Shown: positions 1-10,999 of the stretch, piece after piece
Layout: each line of letters begins with the position of its first letter
Numbering within the stretch: position 1 is the stretch's first letter
NCBI GenBank assembly: GCA_012103075.1
Contig: JAAVLQ010000002.1
Span: 1,414,001-1,478,000 of the forward strand
Source: Brucella cytisi
Lineage (GTDB): Bacteria > Pseudomonadota > Alphaproteobacteria > Rhizobiales > Rhizobiaceae
Length of the DNA stretch: 64,000 nucleotides
Reading direction: 5' to 3'
Program-made: the position numbers and the translations under genes
Notes under the pieces: model-generated
What the model was told of the DNA's origin: nothing
Database searches by the model: none
Seen by the model: the letters and a program-made list of their open reading frames with translations, nothing else

Positions 1-103
1 TACTGGCTGGTGGACGTTCACCGATAGCAAAACCCAGCGCAAGATCGAACCGACCGCCCGGATTTCCGAAACGGATAACGGTGACGAAGAGGACGACGCT
101 TGA
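1..103 (+). CDS. C-terminal end of an unidentified protein
   Basis: A frame open from the window edge ends in TGA at 101-103. The last residues include GWWTFTDSKTQRKIEP and a very acidic tail (DNGDEEDDA). Too little is present to name a family; acidic tails like this are common in envelope and chaperone-like proteins, but that is not evidence of function. It reads toward fumC, about 160 bases away, so it is not obviously in the same operon. Confidence 0.5.
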   Translation, partial: TGWWTFTDSKTQRKIEPTARISETDNGDEEDDA

Positions 104-265
104 CCGTGGAAGTCCCGGTCAACAAAAATTGACTTTTATAGTCATGTTTTATCAAATGACTGCGTTATAAAAGTTTCACGAAGAAACATTCGCCCGCCAA
201 GCACCGGCGGTGCTATATTTGCTTTGGATGGCTCGGTTTCGAGTCCAATTACCCGGAGACCTGAA

Positions 266-1656
266 ATGACCGCTACGCGTACCGAAACAGATACGTTCGG
301 ACCGATTGATGTTCCTGCAGACCGCTACTGGGGCGCTCAGACGCAACGCTCGTTGCAAAACTTCAAGATCGGCGGGGAGCGCATGCCGCTTCCCTTGGTC
401 CACGCACTGGGTGTCGTCAAGCGCGCGGCAGCGGAAACTAATATTGCGCTTGGCAAACTCGATCCGGTTCTCGGCCGTAATTGCAGTGGCGGCGTCCGAA
501 GTCATCGAGGGTAAGCTCGACGAGCAATTCCCGCTGGTCGTCTGGCAGACTGGTTCGGGAACGCAATCGAACATGAATGCCAACGAGGTCATTTCAAACC
601 GGGCTATCGAACTTCTCGGTGGTGAAATGGGGTCCAAGAAGCCGGTCCATCCCAATGACCACGTGAATATGAGCCAGTCGTCCAATGATAGCTTCCCAAC
701 GGCAATCCATGTTGCCACGGCAGTCGAGGTCCGTCAATCGGCTTTATCCGGCGGTTGAACAACTGACCAAGGCGCTCCAAGCCAAGGAAGAGGCCTTCAA
801 GGATATCATCAAGATCGGTCGTACCCATACGCAGGATGCAACGCCGGTTACACTGGGACAGGAATTCTCCGGGTATCGCGCCGCGTTGGAATATGCGCGC
901 CATCGCATCGAGCAATCGCTCGCAGACGTCTTTCTGCTCGCACAAGGCGGGACTGCAGTCGGCACGGGCCTGAACGCGCCAATCGATTTCGATACGGGCT
1001 TTGCTGAAGCCGTGAGCGAAATTACCGGCCTCCCTTTCAAGACGGCGCCCAACAAATTTGAGGCTCTTGCCAGCCACGGTGCTATCCTCAATTTCCATGG
1101 CAGCCTGAATGCTTTGGCGGCAGACCTTTTCAAGATCGCGAATGACATTCGTTTCCTCGGTTCGGGTCCGCGGTCCGGGCTTGGTGAACTGTCACTGCCG
1201 GAAAACGAACCCGGCTCCTCCATCATGCCGGGCAAGGTCAATCCGACCCGGGCAGAAGCTTTGACTATGGTCACAACACAGGTGTTTGGTAACCAGACCA
1301 CAATTACGGTCGCCGCAAGCCAAGGTCACTTCGAGCTTAACGTGTTCAAACCGGTAATCGCATATAATGTCCTGCAATCGATCCGCATTCTCAGTGATGC
1401 CATGGTGTCGTTTGCCGATCATTGTGTGGAGGGAATCGAACCGAATCTGAACCGTATCAAGGAACTGCTGGACCGCTCGCTGATGCTTGTGACCGCGCTG
1501 GCTCCGGCGATCGGTTATGACAATGCAGCCAAGATCGCCAAGACCGCGCACAAGAATGGAACGACCTTACGTGAAGAAGCATTGGCGAGCGGATTGGTGT
1601 CGGCAGAAGACTATGAGCGGCTGGTGCGGGCAGAGAGAATGATTGCACCAGAGTGA
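266..1656 (+). CDS. fumC: class II fumarate hydratase (two frameshifts)
   Basis: Fumarase C interconverts fumarate and L-malate in the TCA cycle as a cytosolic homotetramer without an iron-sulfur cluster. The reassembled protein has about 463 residues, the family length. Visible motifs are the substrate-site SSND stretch ([10 protein letters not shown]), [10 protein letters not shown], and the superfamily signature [11 protein letters not shown] that carries the mobile catalytic serine loop. The start at 266 (MTATRTETD) follows GGAG at 255-258. The reading frame changes near 475 and again near 730; conserved sequence continues on both sides of each change, so these look like single-base sequence errors rather than a broken gene. 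Confidence 0.93.
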
Positions 1657-1758
1657 ATTGGTATTCATACTGTAAACAAACTGTCGAAGATTAGACGGCT
1701 TTCCTTGACAGTCTGCAGTCGTTAATTGATGCTTCAGTTCAACAGGAGATAGCCTCGC

Positions 1759-2160
1759 ATGTCCTCTATCACTCCACAGTCCAATGGCGCTGTAGCGCTC
1801 ATCGCCCGCATCTTTCTTTCGATCCTCTTCATTCTTGCCGGCTACGGCAAGCTGACCGCCATCTCGGGCACTGCAGGTTACTTCGCTGGTCTCGGCCTTC
1901 CGGTTCCAACCGTTACGGCTGTCCTTGTCGGTCTGGTGGAATTTGTCGGCGGCCTCGCAATTCTCGTCGGCTTTCAGACCCGCATCGCGGCAGCCATTGT
2001 CGGTCTGTTCACCATCGGCGCGACGCTTGTTGCCCATATGGACTTCTCGCAAGGCATGAACGCCATGATGGCGCAGAAAAACCTCGCAATTGCGGGTGGC
2101 CTCTTCATCCTTGCCCTGCATGGTGCAGGTTCGCTTTCGATTGACGCCAAGCGCGGCTGA
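1759..2160 (+). CDS. DoxX family membrane protein
   Basis: This is an intact 133-residue protein with four hydrophobic segments (about residues 12-30, 45-65, 72-90 and 105-122), the usual DoxX layout. The N-terminal helix contains FILAGYGKL, close to the family hallmark. Members are small inner-membrane proteins, some linked to sulfur metabolism or redox homeostasis; the substrate cannot be read here. The gene is about 100 bases after fumC on the same strand and is followed at once by a strong terminator, so it is probably a single transcription unit or the end of a fumC readthrough transcript. Confidence 0.85.
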   Translation: MSSITPQSNGAVALIARIFLSILFILAGYGKLTAISGTAGYFAGLGLPVPTVTAVLVGLVEFVGGLAILVGFQTRIAAAIVGLFTIGATLVAHMDFSQGMNAMMAQKNLAIAGGLFILALHGAGSLSIDAKRG

Positions 2161-2188
2161 GCAGACATCACCAACACAACATAAAAAG

Positions 2189-2222
2189 AAACCGCGCTAT
2201 ATAGATGGCGCGGTTTTTTAAT
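2189..2222 (+). terminator. Rho-independent terminator after the DoxX gene
   Basis: Arms AACCGCGC and GCGCGGTT enclose a short AT-rich loop and are followed by a T run. It lies between the plus-strand DoxX gene and the converging minus-strand GFA gene and could serve both directions. Confidence 0.8.
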
Positions 2223-2234
2223 TCCCAGCTGCTG

Positions 2235-2650
2235 TCAATAGTTAAAAAGGAGGATTCTCCGGAATTGAGGTAAGTCATCCAGAATATCATACCATGGAGC
2301 TTTCGAGCTGACGAAAATATGAGCAGACGGCTTCAGCTTTGGCTCCTCAGCCAACACACCATAATTGACGTGAACATATTCGCCCCCGCGAACGATGGAA
2401 TATAGAAAAGAACCACAAGAAGCGCATCGCACATCGTGATCGATCTCGTTGCCGACAAGCATGAGCGACGATTTACTATTCGTCTCTTCGAGTGCGTGGG
2501 TTTTATTCCACCGAAAGTCTTGAATGCACTGCCAGTGGCACGACGACATAATGAGCAATGGCAGTTCAGGGCATATTCGAATTCATCCGTCACTGTGAAA
2601 CGGACTGCTTCGCAGGTACAACGTCCAATCAATTTCCGCACACTATTCAT
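2235..2650 (-). CDS. GFA/CENP-V domain protein (one frameshift)
   Basis: The family is related to glutathione-dependent formaldehyde-activating enzyme and binds zinc through cysteines. Reassembled, it has about 137 residues. The zinc ligands are visible: GRCTCE near the N-terminus, NCHCSLCRR, and CASCGSF later. The frame changes near 2505, between the second and third cysteine groups. MNSVRK at 2650 is taken as the start because the domain begins a few residues later. It lies about 65 bases downstream of hisG on the same strand; no functional link to histidine synthesis is apparent. Many members have no demonstrated formaldehyde activity, so the substrate stays open. Confidence 0.78.
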
Positions 2651-2716
2651 CTGAACTGTTCCGAGTTCCAATTGTGAAAGGGCAACTCGCAACATAAAAG
2701 ACAAACTTGAAGTTAT

Positions 2717-3412
2717 CTACCCGCCTAGTCCTTTACGAATACGGGTCGCAACTTCTGTAACGCGTGCATTCTCGCGAGCCCTGCGCGCTGAAACAAGGCA
2801 AGCCTGTGAGCGCAGAATAACGCCGTCTTCCAGAACCTTTAGGCGGTTGGCCCGCAGCGTTGAACCCGTCGATGTAATATCGACGATCATGTCTGCAGAA
2901 CCTGCAGCCGGAGCGCCTTCAGTAGCCCCCAAGCTTTCAACGATGCGGTAAACCTGAATGCCATGCTTCTGCGAAAAGAATTGCTGTGTCAGTCGCCAGT
3001 ACTTGGTGGCGATACGCAGACGGCGACCGTGACGCTGGCGGAAATCTGCCGCCACATCGTCCAAGTCAGCCATGCTGGTCACATCACGCCAGACTTCCGG
3101 GACTGCCACCACAACATCAGCATGACCGAACCCCAGTTCCGCTTCGATGGCCACGCGTTCTTCCGAATGCGCCAATGTTTCGCGAACAAGATCTTCGCCT
3201 GTAACGCCCAGATCAACACTGCCGTATCCCAGTTCACGGGCTATTTCGGAAGCCGAAAGGAACAGAATGTCGAGATCAGTTTCGCCCTCAACACGAGCCC
3301 GGTAATTACGCGAGTCATCCGGCAGGATCACTTTGTAACCCGCCTTGTCTAGCACTGCGAGCGTCTGTTCCTTCAAGCGCCCTTTGGACGGCAATGCCAG
3401 AGTCACACTCAT
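2717..3412 (-). CDS. hisG: ATP phosphoribosyltransferase catalytic subunit, short form
   Basis: HisG condenses ATP with PRPP, the first step of histidine synthesis. The protein is intact at 231 residues, the short form that lacks the C-terminal regulatory domain and needs HisZ. Visible features are LALPSKGRL at the start, the substrate-region motif [10 protein letters not shown], and the PRPP-binding stretch [15 protein letters not shown] near residue 175. Its ATG overlaps the hisZ stop by four bases (3409-3412), so translation is probably coupled and the subunits made together. It is the last his gene of the operon. Confidence 0.95.
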   Translation of the reverse strand: MSVTLALPSKGRLKEQTLAVLDKAGYKVILPDDSRNYRARVEGETDLDILFLSASEIARELGYGSVDLGVTGEDLVRETLAHSEERVAIEAELGFGHADVVVAVPEVWRDVTSMADLDDVAADFRQRHGRRLRIATKYWRLTQQFFSQKHGIQVYRIVESLGATEGAPAAGSADMIVDITSTGSTLRANRLKVLEDGVILRSQACLVSARRARENARVTEVATRIRKGLGG

Positions 3413-4551
3413 TTTCTCTCTCCCGCCAGCATTTGCAGTCGGTCGAGCCAGATGGAAAAGCCGACGCCGGGAATGTTTTCCGAAGCGCCAAGCATGGTCA
3501 GAAGCCGGTCATAGCGACCGCCGCCAGCGAGAACGCCTTCCTTTTCAACACCCGGAGCCCGGATTTCATAAACGAGACCGGTATAGTAATCGAGCGGACG
3601 CCCGAAGGAGGCATCGTAGATAATATCTTTTGTAGCGATGCCCGCATTCGCAATAGCTTCACTGCGGGCCTCAAACTTTTGCAAGACTGCAGCAAGATCA
3701 AGGGCGTGTTCCGAAGCAAATGCCCGCAAGGTAACGGCTGCGGAATCAAGCGAGACGCGCGTTTCAAGAAACTGCTTCAGAAGATCAAGCGCGGATGCAG
3801 GAAAGCGCGTAACTGCAAGATCTTCCTTCTCTATCAACCGGCGTGCAATCTCGGCCGGCGAACGTCCTGCACTGGGCGAAATGCCAGCTTCGAGCATTTC
3901 TGCTTCCAGCATGCGTGCAAGTCCGGATTCATCGCCCTCTGCCACAAGCCCGGCAAGCGTTTCCGGTAACGGATCACGCCGTTGTGCGCCGGTCAGTTCA
4001 GCAAGTACCTGTTCCATGGAATTCGCATCGCCGAAAGAACGCAGAAGCTTCTTGCGCCAACCTTGTGGCAGCCCCAGCGCCTTCAGCATACCCGCAAAAC
4101 CGACTGGTCTCCCAGAACAATCTCAAGCTCTGCTTCAGGGAGCAGCCGCACGAACACAGGAAAGCGCATCAGCAATCGAGCGCGCATCCGATGCGGCTTC
4201 GTCGGAGGCACCCAAGTCTTCGATACCGGCCTGAAGGAATTCGGCCGCACCGTCACGATGCTGACGGAACACTTCGCCCAGATAGGCATAGCGCTTCGGC
4301 GTGGCAGCATTCAGGGCGATGTGGTTGCGGCAGACGGGAATGGTAAATTCCGGCCGCAAGCACAAACTATCGCCGTTCTCGTTTTCAGTGAGAAAAATAC
4401 GACGGCGTAAATCCTCGCCCGCCATATCCAAAAATGGATCTGCCGGCTGAATCAGCGGAATTTCGACAAGTTCGGCTTCGCGCGCACCAAGCGTCGCACG
4501 AAGAGAATTGAAAACACCAGACGAGCTCGATCCAGCCATAGTTTTCGTCAC
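3409..4551 (-). CDS. hisZ: ATP phosphoribosyltransferase regulatory subunit (two frameshifts)
   Basis: HisZ is a class II aminoacyl-tRNA-synthetase-like protein that has lost tRNA charging and forms a complex with short HisG, conferring activity and histidine feedback. The N-terminal part carries [13 protein letters not shown] and AYLGEVFRQ; the C-terminal part carries [14 protein letters not shown] and [11 protein letters not shown], the synthetase-like core. The frame changes near 4140 and 4090, a short stretch between well-conserved blocks. The start (4551) overlaps the hisS stop and the end overlaps the hisG start, each by four bases. The presence of a full HisS beside it supports HisZ rather than a second synthetase. 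Confidence 0.92.
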
Positions 4552-6058
4552 TTCGACTGTTCTGCGCGATCTCGCGCCCGGCTGGCAAGGATTTCACGGA
4601 CGGCATCGATGAGGCCATTTTCCTTGGCCGTGATCTGAGCCGGGCGGCTTTCGCGCCGGGTTACATTGTCCTCAATCTCCGCTGAAAGGCGCTTGCCCTC
4701 GACCAGATCCTTAATCTGCACCTCACCGGCCTCACGCTCCTGCGAGCCCCCTGAATGATGACACAAGGCGCTTCACGACGATCAGCATATTTCATCTGCG
4801 CCTTCATGCCGGACCCGCCGACATACATTTCAGCGCGAATGCCGGCCTGACGCAGGTCGGAGACCATCTTCTGATAGCGGCCAAGGCTTTCTGTATCCCT
4901 GTCCATAACCAGAACCACTACCGGGCCGACAACATCGGAAACATCAAGTTTGCCGAGGTTCTTCAAAGCCGTCATCAAGCGCGAAACACCAATGGAAATG
5001 CCCGTCGCCGGTACTGGCTCGCCGCGGAAGCGTGACACTAGACCATCATACCGGCCACCACCGCCCACGGAACCAAACACGACCTTCTGACCGTCTTCAT
5101 TGGTAACGTCGAATTGCAGTTCCGCTTCGAAAACCGGACCGGTATAATATTCAAGACCACGCACAACGGACGGGTCAATCTTCACACGACCATCGTAGCC
5201 ACCCGCCGAGAACAGCACCTGCATGTCGGCAAGTTCGGTTACACCTTCTTCACCCTTGGCGTTGCCAGCCACAACTGCACGGAGATTGGCGATCGTTTCG
5301 ACGCCGGTCGCCCCGCCCGCCGCAGTGAAAGCCAGAACTTTCTCGATTGCATCATCAGTAAGTTCAGCGCCCTTGGTGAAATCGCCGCTTTCATCAAGAC
5401 GGCCCTTACCGAGCAGAAGGCGAACGCCTTCAGGTCCAAACTTGTCGAGCTTGTCGATGGCACGCAGTACATTGAGGCGCTTGGCGGCATTGCCCTCACC
5501 TTTAAGACCGATAGCATCCAGCACACCGTCAAGAACCTTGCGGTTATTGACGCGGATCACATAATCGCCACGACTGATGCCTAGGCGCTCCATCGTATCG
5601 GCCATCATCATGCACATTTCGGCATCGGCCGAGACATTCGGCGCACCGACCGTGTCAGCGTCGAACTGCATGAACTGACGGAAACGACCCGGTCCCGGCT
5701 TCTCATTGCGGAATACCCAACCATTGCGATAGCTGCGATACGGTTTTGGCAGTGACTCGTAGTTTTCAGCGACGTAACGTGCCAGCGGCGCAGTCAGATC
5801 GTAGCGCAGCGACAGCCATTGTTCATCGTCGTCCTGAAACGAGAACACGCCTTCGTTCGGGCGGTCCTGATCCGGCAGAAACTTGCCGAGCGCATCCGTA
5901 TATTCCACGAGCGGAGTTTCCACCGGCTCGAAGCCATAAAGGTCGTAAACTTCACGGATTGTCGCCATCATCTTTTCAGCGGCGCGCAAATCATCCGGCA
6001 CCCGATCGACAAACCCGCGCGGCAACCGCGCCTTCATCTTGTCCGCTTTATCGGCCAT
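4548..6058 (-). CDS. hisS: histidyl-tRNA synthetase (one frameshift)
   Basis: HisS charges tRNA-His and is essential. The reassembled length is about 503 residues, typical for Brucellaceae. Class II motif 2 is seen around [20 protein letters not shown], the histidine-binding motif as [11 protein letters not shown], then GGGGRYDGL, with motif 3 near [10 protein letters not shown]. The anticodon-binding C-terminal domain follows [15 protein letters not shown]. The frame breaks near 4750; the true C-terminus is the stretch ending [21 protein letters not shown] sequence at 4548. Because the gene is essential, the break is almost certainly a sequence error. It is the first gene of hisS-hisZ-hisG. 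Confidence 0.94.
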
Positions 6059-6169
6059 TTTTCCTGCCTGATCGCTGATTTATACACACATGCCGATTGG
6101 AACCGGCATCAATTCTGTTGCCGGTTTCCTAACCGATCAAGTCCGTTGCGGCAAGTGCAGGAAGCGTGT

Positions 6170-6787
6170 TCAGCGTGTCGCAATGGCGACGGCTGCACCC
6201 GCCATCATGCCAGCACTGGTTCTGTTAGCGATCCGCATCATGCGGGGACTGCGCAGAAACCGTCGTGCTTGTGCTGCGAGCACCACCCATGCGGTATCGA
6301 CTGCAGCGAGAACGGCAAACATGACCAGCAGCAATTCAGCCCAACCAACCAGCGAAACATGGGTGATATCAACCACCGTCGGCAGAATGGCGAGGTAGAA
6401 CACCATGATCTTCGGATTACCAAGCGTTATCGCCAGCGCGCTAAGGAAGAGCTTCCCCGCCTCACCCTGACGCGGAATGGCATTTTCATCCGCAACTTCA
6501 TCTACCGGTGCGATCCACATCTTCCACGAAAGATAGATCAGATAGGCTACGCCGACATATTTGAGGATGAGAAACGCAGTGTGAAATGTGTTGGCCAGCG
6601 CCGCCAGTCCCCAGACAGCGAGTGAAAGCCAGATAGCATCACCAAGCCATAGACCGAACATGAATGGAAAGACGCCCTTGTGGCCGCGGCTGATAACGCG
6701 TGCCACCAGCGCGCCGACATTCGGCCCTCGCGTACCCGCAGCCACAACCAGAATACCGGCAAATGCCAACAACGACACCAAATCCAT
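6170..6787 (-). CDS. LysE/RhtB family amino-acid exporter
   Basis: This is an intact 205-residue inner-membrane protein with about six hydrophobic helices, the normal LysE/RhtB size. The first-helix motif, usually PGPN, reads RGPN in GTRGPNVGALVARV, a slight departure. NPKIMVFYLAILP is a family hallmark in the fourth helix. These proteins export amino acids or derivatives by proton antiport; the substrate is not predictable. It shares orientation with the tag gene upstream. A second, more distant LysE-type protein (ArgO-like) lies at 58780-59389. Confidence 0.85.
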   Translation of the reverse strand: MDLVSLLAFAGILVVAAGTRGPNVGALVARVISRGHKGVFPFMFGLWLGDAIWLSLAVWGLAALANTFHTAFLILKYVGVAYLIYLSWKMWIAPVDEVADENAIPRQGEAGKLFLSALAITLGNPKIMVFYLAILPTVVDITHVSLVGWAELLLVMFAVLAAVDTAWVVLAAQARRFLRSPRMMRIANRTSAGMMAGAAVAIATR

Positions 6788-6852
6788 GATCGTCTCCCAT
6801 ACTCAAAGATTGATGTTTCTCGCAGAAATGATGCGGCTTAGCAATCGTTGCA

Positions 6853-7499
6853 CTAGCTGGGTCGTTTGAAACTCTGTCGCAATTTTTCAATGTGTGTCCG
6901 ACAGTGACAACCTTCGATGTGGTCGTTCACCAGCCCCATTGCTTGCATGAAAGCATATACAGTCGTTGGACCAACGAATGACCAGCCGCGCTTCTTCAGA
7001 TCTTTGGAGATGCGAATTGATGTTTCAGTCTTCGGATTGGCAACAAGGGTTGGATAGTCCACCACCGTAGGGCGATCTTTTACGCCCGGTTCGAATGACC
7101 AGAAATAGGCCGCAAGTGAACCCTTTTCTGCTATCAGCTCAATTGCGCGCTTGGCGTTGTTGATCGTGGATTCGATCTTGCCGCGATGGCGCACGATACC
7201 CTTATCGGCCAGCAAGCGCGCCACATCCTCCTGATTGTACTGCGCAACACGATGGAAATCGAAGCCATCGAAAGCGGCCCGAAAATTATCGCGTTTTCGC
7301 AAAATCGTGAGCCACGACAGGCCTGACTGGAATCCCTCAAGGCAGATTTTTTCGAAAAGCCGGAAATCGTCAGAGACAGGAACACCCCATTCCTTGTCAT
7401 GATAAGCAAGATAATCGGGTAACTCGCCCGGCCAGAAGCAACGCGTCATTCCATCGGCGCCGACGATCAGACCGGTTTTGCCTCAGCGACATCGCTCAT
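6853..7499 (-). CDS. tag: DNA-3-methyladenine glycosylase I (one frameshift)
   Basis: Tag excises 3-methyladenine from alkylated DNA in base excision repair. RCFWPG, YHDKEWGVP and the C-terminal HIEGCHCR supply the Cys/His residues that bind zinc in this family, and FQSGLSWLTILRKR covers the base-recognition region. The longest uninterrupted frame starts at 7449, but upstream sequence in another frame reads MSDVAEAK followed by TGLIVGADG, the conserved N-terminal extension, if one A is restored in the A run near 7475. The likely true start is therefore 7499. Confidence 0.92.
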
Positions 7500-7738
7500 T
7501 GTTCCGCCTCTCAAGTTTCATCCATAATTAATTATGTCGCGCAACCTGACACTAACCACAACTTTAATTGGAAGGGCCGTCAGGCAAAACACGCTACCAA
7601 AATTTACCTTTACGATTCCATTCCGGCACACAATCCCCACACGAGCATGAGGGTCACTCTCCTGACAGCTGATGTCAGGAGTTGCAACGGGCAACTGCGT
7701 CACAAAGATTTTCAGGCGCAAAGATACGGATCGGGATT

Positions 7739-8506
7739 ATGAAACCACGGCATCTTCTTTTAATCGGGTCGCTTGCGGCTATTGCCGTTTCCATCGTCAG
7801 CACGGGCATGGCCTTTGCCAATGACCGCTATGCAACACTGCCGCCGGTACGTGTGAGTCCTGATCTTTCCGCGCCATGGGTAGCTCAATTGCATGGACAG
7901 CCTGCCCGCATAAAGGTCGTACCGCAATCTTTGCAGCCAGCGCCACGTGTTACCGCCAGACAGAAGCAGAAAGTCAAATCCGGCTATCGTCAGGTTTCGT
8001 ATCAACGCCCGGCTGCAAACCCGGCCAATACGGTGCGAAAAAATCAGATTGATCCCGCTTACCTGCCGCAGACGGTTTCCTATTCCGGCAACGAAAAACC
8101 GGGCACAATCGTCATTGATACAGGCAAGCGCTTCCTTTATCTCGTTCAATCCGGAGGTAAAGCGATGCGATATGGCGTCGGCGTCGGGAAACAAGGTTTC
8201 AGTTGGAAGGGTTCGCAGCGCATCAGCCGCAAGGCTGAATGGCCAACCCGACGCCACCGAAGGAAATGATCGCCCGCGAGCGCAAGAAGGGGCGTATCCT
8301 CCCGGCGCGTATGGAAGGAGGGATAAATAACCCGCTTGGCGCGCGCGCGCTTTTATCTCGGTTCAACACTCTATCGTATCCACGGGACTAACCAGCCTTG
8401 GACTATCGGCAAGGCAATGTCGTCCGGCTGCATTCGCATGCGCAATGAAGATGTCACCGATCTTTATGAACGTGTCCCGGTCGGCGCAAAGGTGGTTGTC
8501 CGCTAA
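7739..8506 (+). CDS. L,D-transpeptidase (YkuD family), exported (two frameshifts)
   Basis: YkuD-domain enzymes make 3-3 cross-links in peptidoglycan or attach outer-membrane proteins to it in the periplasm. A Sec signal peptide is visible (residues 1-27, hydrophobic core ending AFAND). The catalytic domain begins near GTIVIDTGKRFLYLV; the active-site segment YRIHGT, then SSGCIRM, holds the conserved His and nucleophilic Cys. The frame breaks near 8240 and in a T run near 8352, where one extra T separates NPLGARAL from YLGSTLYRIHG. The signal-peptide start at 7739 is the natural one. A paralogue with a lipoprotein signal is at 24288-25037. Confidence 0.9.
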
Positions 8507-8815
8507 TCGAACCATCTTTTTTTATGTCATTTACAACCGCCTTCTCTCGGAGGCGGTCGTATTGTTTTCATAAATCTGAAAAGATCAAAATTTCTGCACA
8601 GAAAGAATGATTGCAGACTTGGAAACATGATTGAAAGGGCTTTTCCTTTTCCCCGAACACCCATATGCTGACAGTGGCAAAGTCCAAAGCGAGATGAAAA
8701 TGGCTGCCAGATGGCAGTTCGTGCTGGAGAAAGAACCGGCATGTAGGTCAATAGCATTCATGCGCATCAAAGGATCCACCTTTGCGCTCAATGCTTCGGA
8801 GGGAAAGGATAAATC

Positions 8816-9646
8816 ATGACCGTACCGACGGTTAAACTGAACGACGGCAATCACATTCCGCAGCTCGGTTACGGTGTCTGGCAAGTAGGTAATGACGAAG
8901 CGGTGACCGCTGTCAGCGAAGCGTTGAAAGCAGGATATCGTCACATCGACACCGCTGCCATTTACGGCAATGAAGAAGGCGTCGGCAAGGCGATCAAGAG
9001 TTCCGGAATCGAGCGCGGCGACATTTACCTCACCACAAAACTGTGGAACGGTGAACAAGGCTATGAATCGACGCTGAAAGCATTCGACGCCAGCTTGAAA
9101 AAGCTTGGCACCGATTATGTGGATCTCTATCTCATCCACTGGCCGATGCCGTCAAAAGATCTTTTCATGGAAACATGGCGCGCTTTTCTCAAATTGAAAG
9201 AAGAGGGTCGAGCCAAATCCATTGGTGTATCCAACTTCCGTACAGCCGATCTCGAACGCATCATCACGGAAAGCGGCGTAACGCCGGTTCTCAATCAGAT
9301 TGAGCTGCACCCACAATTTCAGCAGGACGAGTTGCGTCTGTTCCACAGCAAACACGACATCGCGACGGAAGCGTGGAGCCCACTTGGTCAGGGTAAAATT
9401 CTGGAGGATGCCACGCTGAATGCCATCGCTGAAAAGCATGGCAAGTCGGTTGCACAAATCATCCTGCGCTGGCACATCGAAACGGGCAATATCGTCATTC
9501 CCAAGTCCGTTACGCCCGCCCGTATCACAGAAAATTTCGATATTTTCGATTTCCGTCTCAACGGAACCGATCACGATGCGATTACGAAACTGGATAAGGC
9601 AGACGGTCGGATCGGCCCGAACCCGAGTACCTTTTCGGCTGGCTGA
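8816..9646 (+). CDS. aldo/keto reductase, 2,5-diketo-D-gluconate reductase type
   Basis: This is an intact 276-residue NADPH-dependent carbonyl reductase of the AKR5-like group. The catalytic tetrad is visible: Asp in HIDTAAIYGNE, Tyr five residues later, Lys in TTKLWN and His in LIHWP. The cofactor-binding C-terminal stretch IPKSVTPARI is present. Likely substrates are small aldehydes or keto-sugars, but annotation to DkgA/DkgB is by overall type only. The gene is monocistronic, with a purine-rich GGAGGGAAAGG stretch just upstream and a bidirectional terminator downstream. Confidence 0.92.
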   Translation: MTVPTVKLNDGNHIPQLGYGVWQVGNDEAVTAVSEALKAGYRHIDTAAIYGNEEGVGKAIKSSGIERGDIYLTTKLWNGEQGYESTLKAFDASLKKLGTDYVDLYLIHWPMPSKDLFMETWRAFLKLKEEGRAKSIGVSNFRTADLERIITESGVTPVLNQIELHPQFQQDELRLFHSKHDIATEAWSPLGQGKILEDATLNAIAEKHGKSVAQIILRWHIETGNIVIPKSVTPARITENFDIFDFRLNGTDHDAITKLDKADGRIGPNPSTFSAG

Positions 9647-9661
9647 GCAGACATCGAAGAC

Positions 9662-9687
9662 AAAACCGGGCAATTGCCCGGTTTTTA
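9662..9687. terminator. bidirectional terminator between the aldo/keto reductase and glcF
   Basis: The perfect arms AAACCGGGCAA and TTGCCCGGTTT sit between the converging genes, with a T run on the plus side and an A run on the left that becomes a T run on the minus strand. Its right edge touches the glcF stop. Confidence 0.8.
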
Positions 9688-10995
9688 TGCAGCTATTTGT
9701 GACAATCCCTGAGGCTTCGGCCCACCATAGGCCCAGTCAATCAGTTCCACCGTGTGCACGATGGGTAGCTTGCTGCCGGTGGCGATCTGAGTCATGCAGC
9801 CGATATTGCCGGTAGCGATCAGATCGGCGCCTGTCGCCTCAATGTTCTTCACCTTGCGGTCACGCAACTTCGTGGCGATATCTGGCTGCATGATATTGTA
9901 TGTACCTGCTGATCCACAACACAGGTGTCCTTCCAGAGGTTCTTTCACCTTGAAGCCCGCCCTTGAGAGCAGATCCTTAGGCTGGCGCACGATTTTTCTG
10001 ACCATGCTGCATGGAGCAGGCGGAATGATAGGCAATTGTTAGCGCTTGCGGTACATCCGGCTCCGGCAGATCAATACTGGCGAGATATTCGGTGATGTCC
10101 TTGGCCAACGCTGATACGTGTGCTGCCTTGTCCTTGTACAATGGATCGAGACGCAGCATGTAGCCGTAGTCTTTGATGGTCGTGCCGCAGCCCGATGCCG
10201 TGACAATAATGGCATCAAGACCACCCGCTTCGACCTCACGCGTCCAGACATCGACATTGTGCCGTGCCTGTTCAAGCGCCTGCTCCTCGCGGCCCATATG
10301 ATGGACCAGCGAACCGCAGCAGCCTTCGCCCTTCGGTGTCACCACTTCGATGCCGAAGCGGTTCAAAAGCCGCAAGGTTGCAGCGTTGATGCCCGGATTG
10401 AGCACTGGCTGCGCGCAGCCATTGAGGATCGCCACGCGACCACGCTTCTCGCCTTTGGCAGCACTAACTGTTTCGATATTGGCGGCCGCTGGCAGACTTT
10501 GCGGCGCTAGGTCGAGCATGGCCGCCATCGGTCGCAGGGATTGGCTTTTGCGCAGGAGCGGCGCAAACGGCTTTCCAAGTTTTGCCAGTTTTAGCGCAGC
10601 GCGGAAACGACCCGGATAGGGCAGCACCTGCGCCAAAACCCCCACGCAGGAAGCGGTTCACAAATGGGCGCTTATAGGTTTTTTTCAATATGCGCCCGCG
10701 CATGATCGACCAAATGCATATAGTTGACCCCGGAAGGACAAGTCGTCATGCAGGAAAGGCAGGACAGGCAGCGGTCAACATGGCGAACGATTTCCTCGTC
10801 CGCAGGGCGACCGTTTTCCAGCATATCCTTGATTAGATAGATTCGTCCGCGGGGACTGTCGAGTTCATTACCGAGCGTCACATAGGTCGGGCATGTTGCG
10901 GTACAGAAGCCGCAATGCACGCATTTGCGCAAGATTTTTTCGGCTTCACTGACGCCGGGATCGCGCAGTTGATCGGGGCTGAAATGGGTCTGCAT
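9685..10995 (-). CDS. glcF: glycolate oxidase iron-sulfur subunit (about three frameshifts)
   Basis: GlcF carries electrons from the flavin subunits GlcD/GlcE to the membrane quinone pool during glycolate oxidation. Two ferredoxin-type clusters are visible near the N-terminus, CVHCGFCTATCP and CLSCLSCMTTCP. The C-terminal half has the paired CCG domains (GEGCCGSLVHHMG and GHLCCGSAGTYN). The frame changes near 10680, 10640 and 10030, each between conserved blocks. It starts four bases after the glcE stop, so the three subunits form one operon. Confidence 0.92.
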
Positions 10996-10999
10996 GGCT

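Noticed and set aside
176..718. Minus-strand open frame of 180 codons over fumC
   Set aside because: It lies antisense to a clear fumarase and shows no domain; it is a shadow caused by codon bias.
744..1301. Minus-strand open frame over the fumC core
   Set aside because: Opposite strand of conserved fumarase motifs, Ser/Arg-rich shadow composition.
4661..6058. Truncated HisS as a real variant
   Set aside because: The C-terminal anticodon-binding sequence continues in the next frame down to 4548, so the truncation is a single-base error.
7518..7721. 67-codon minus-strand frame between tag and the L,D-transpeptidase gene
   Set aside because: No ribosome binding site, no domain, and it occupies the promoter region of the transpeptidase gene.
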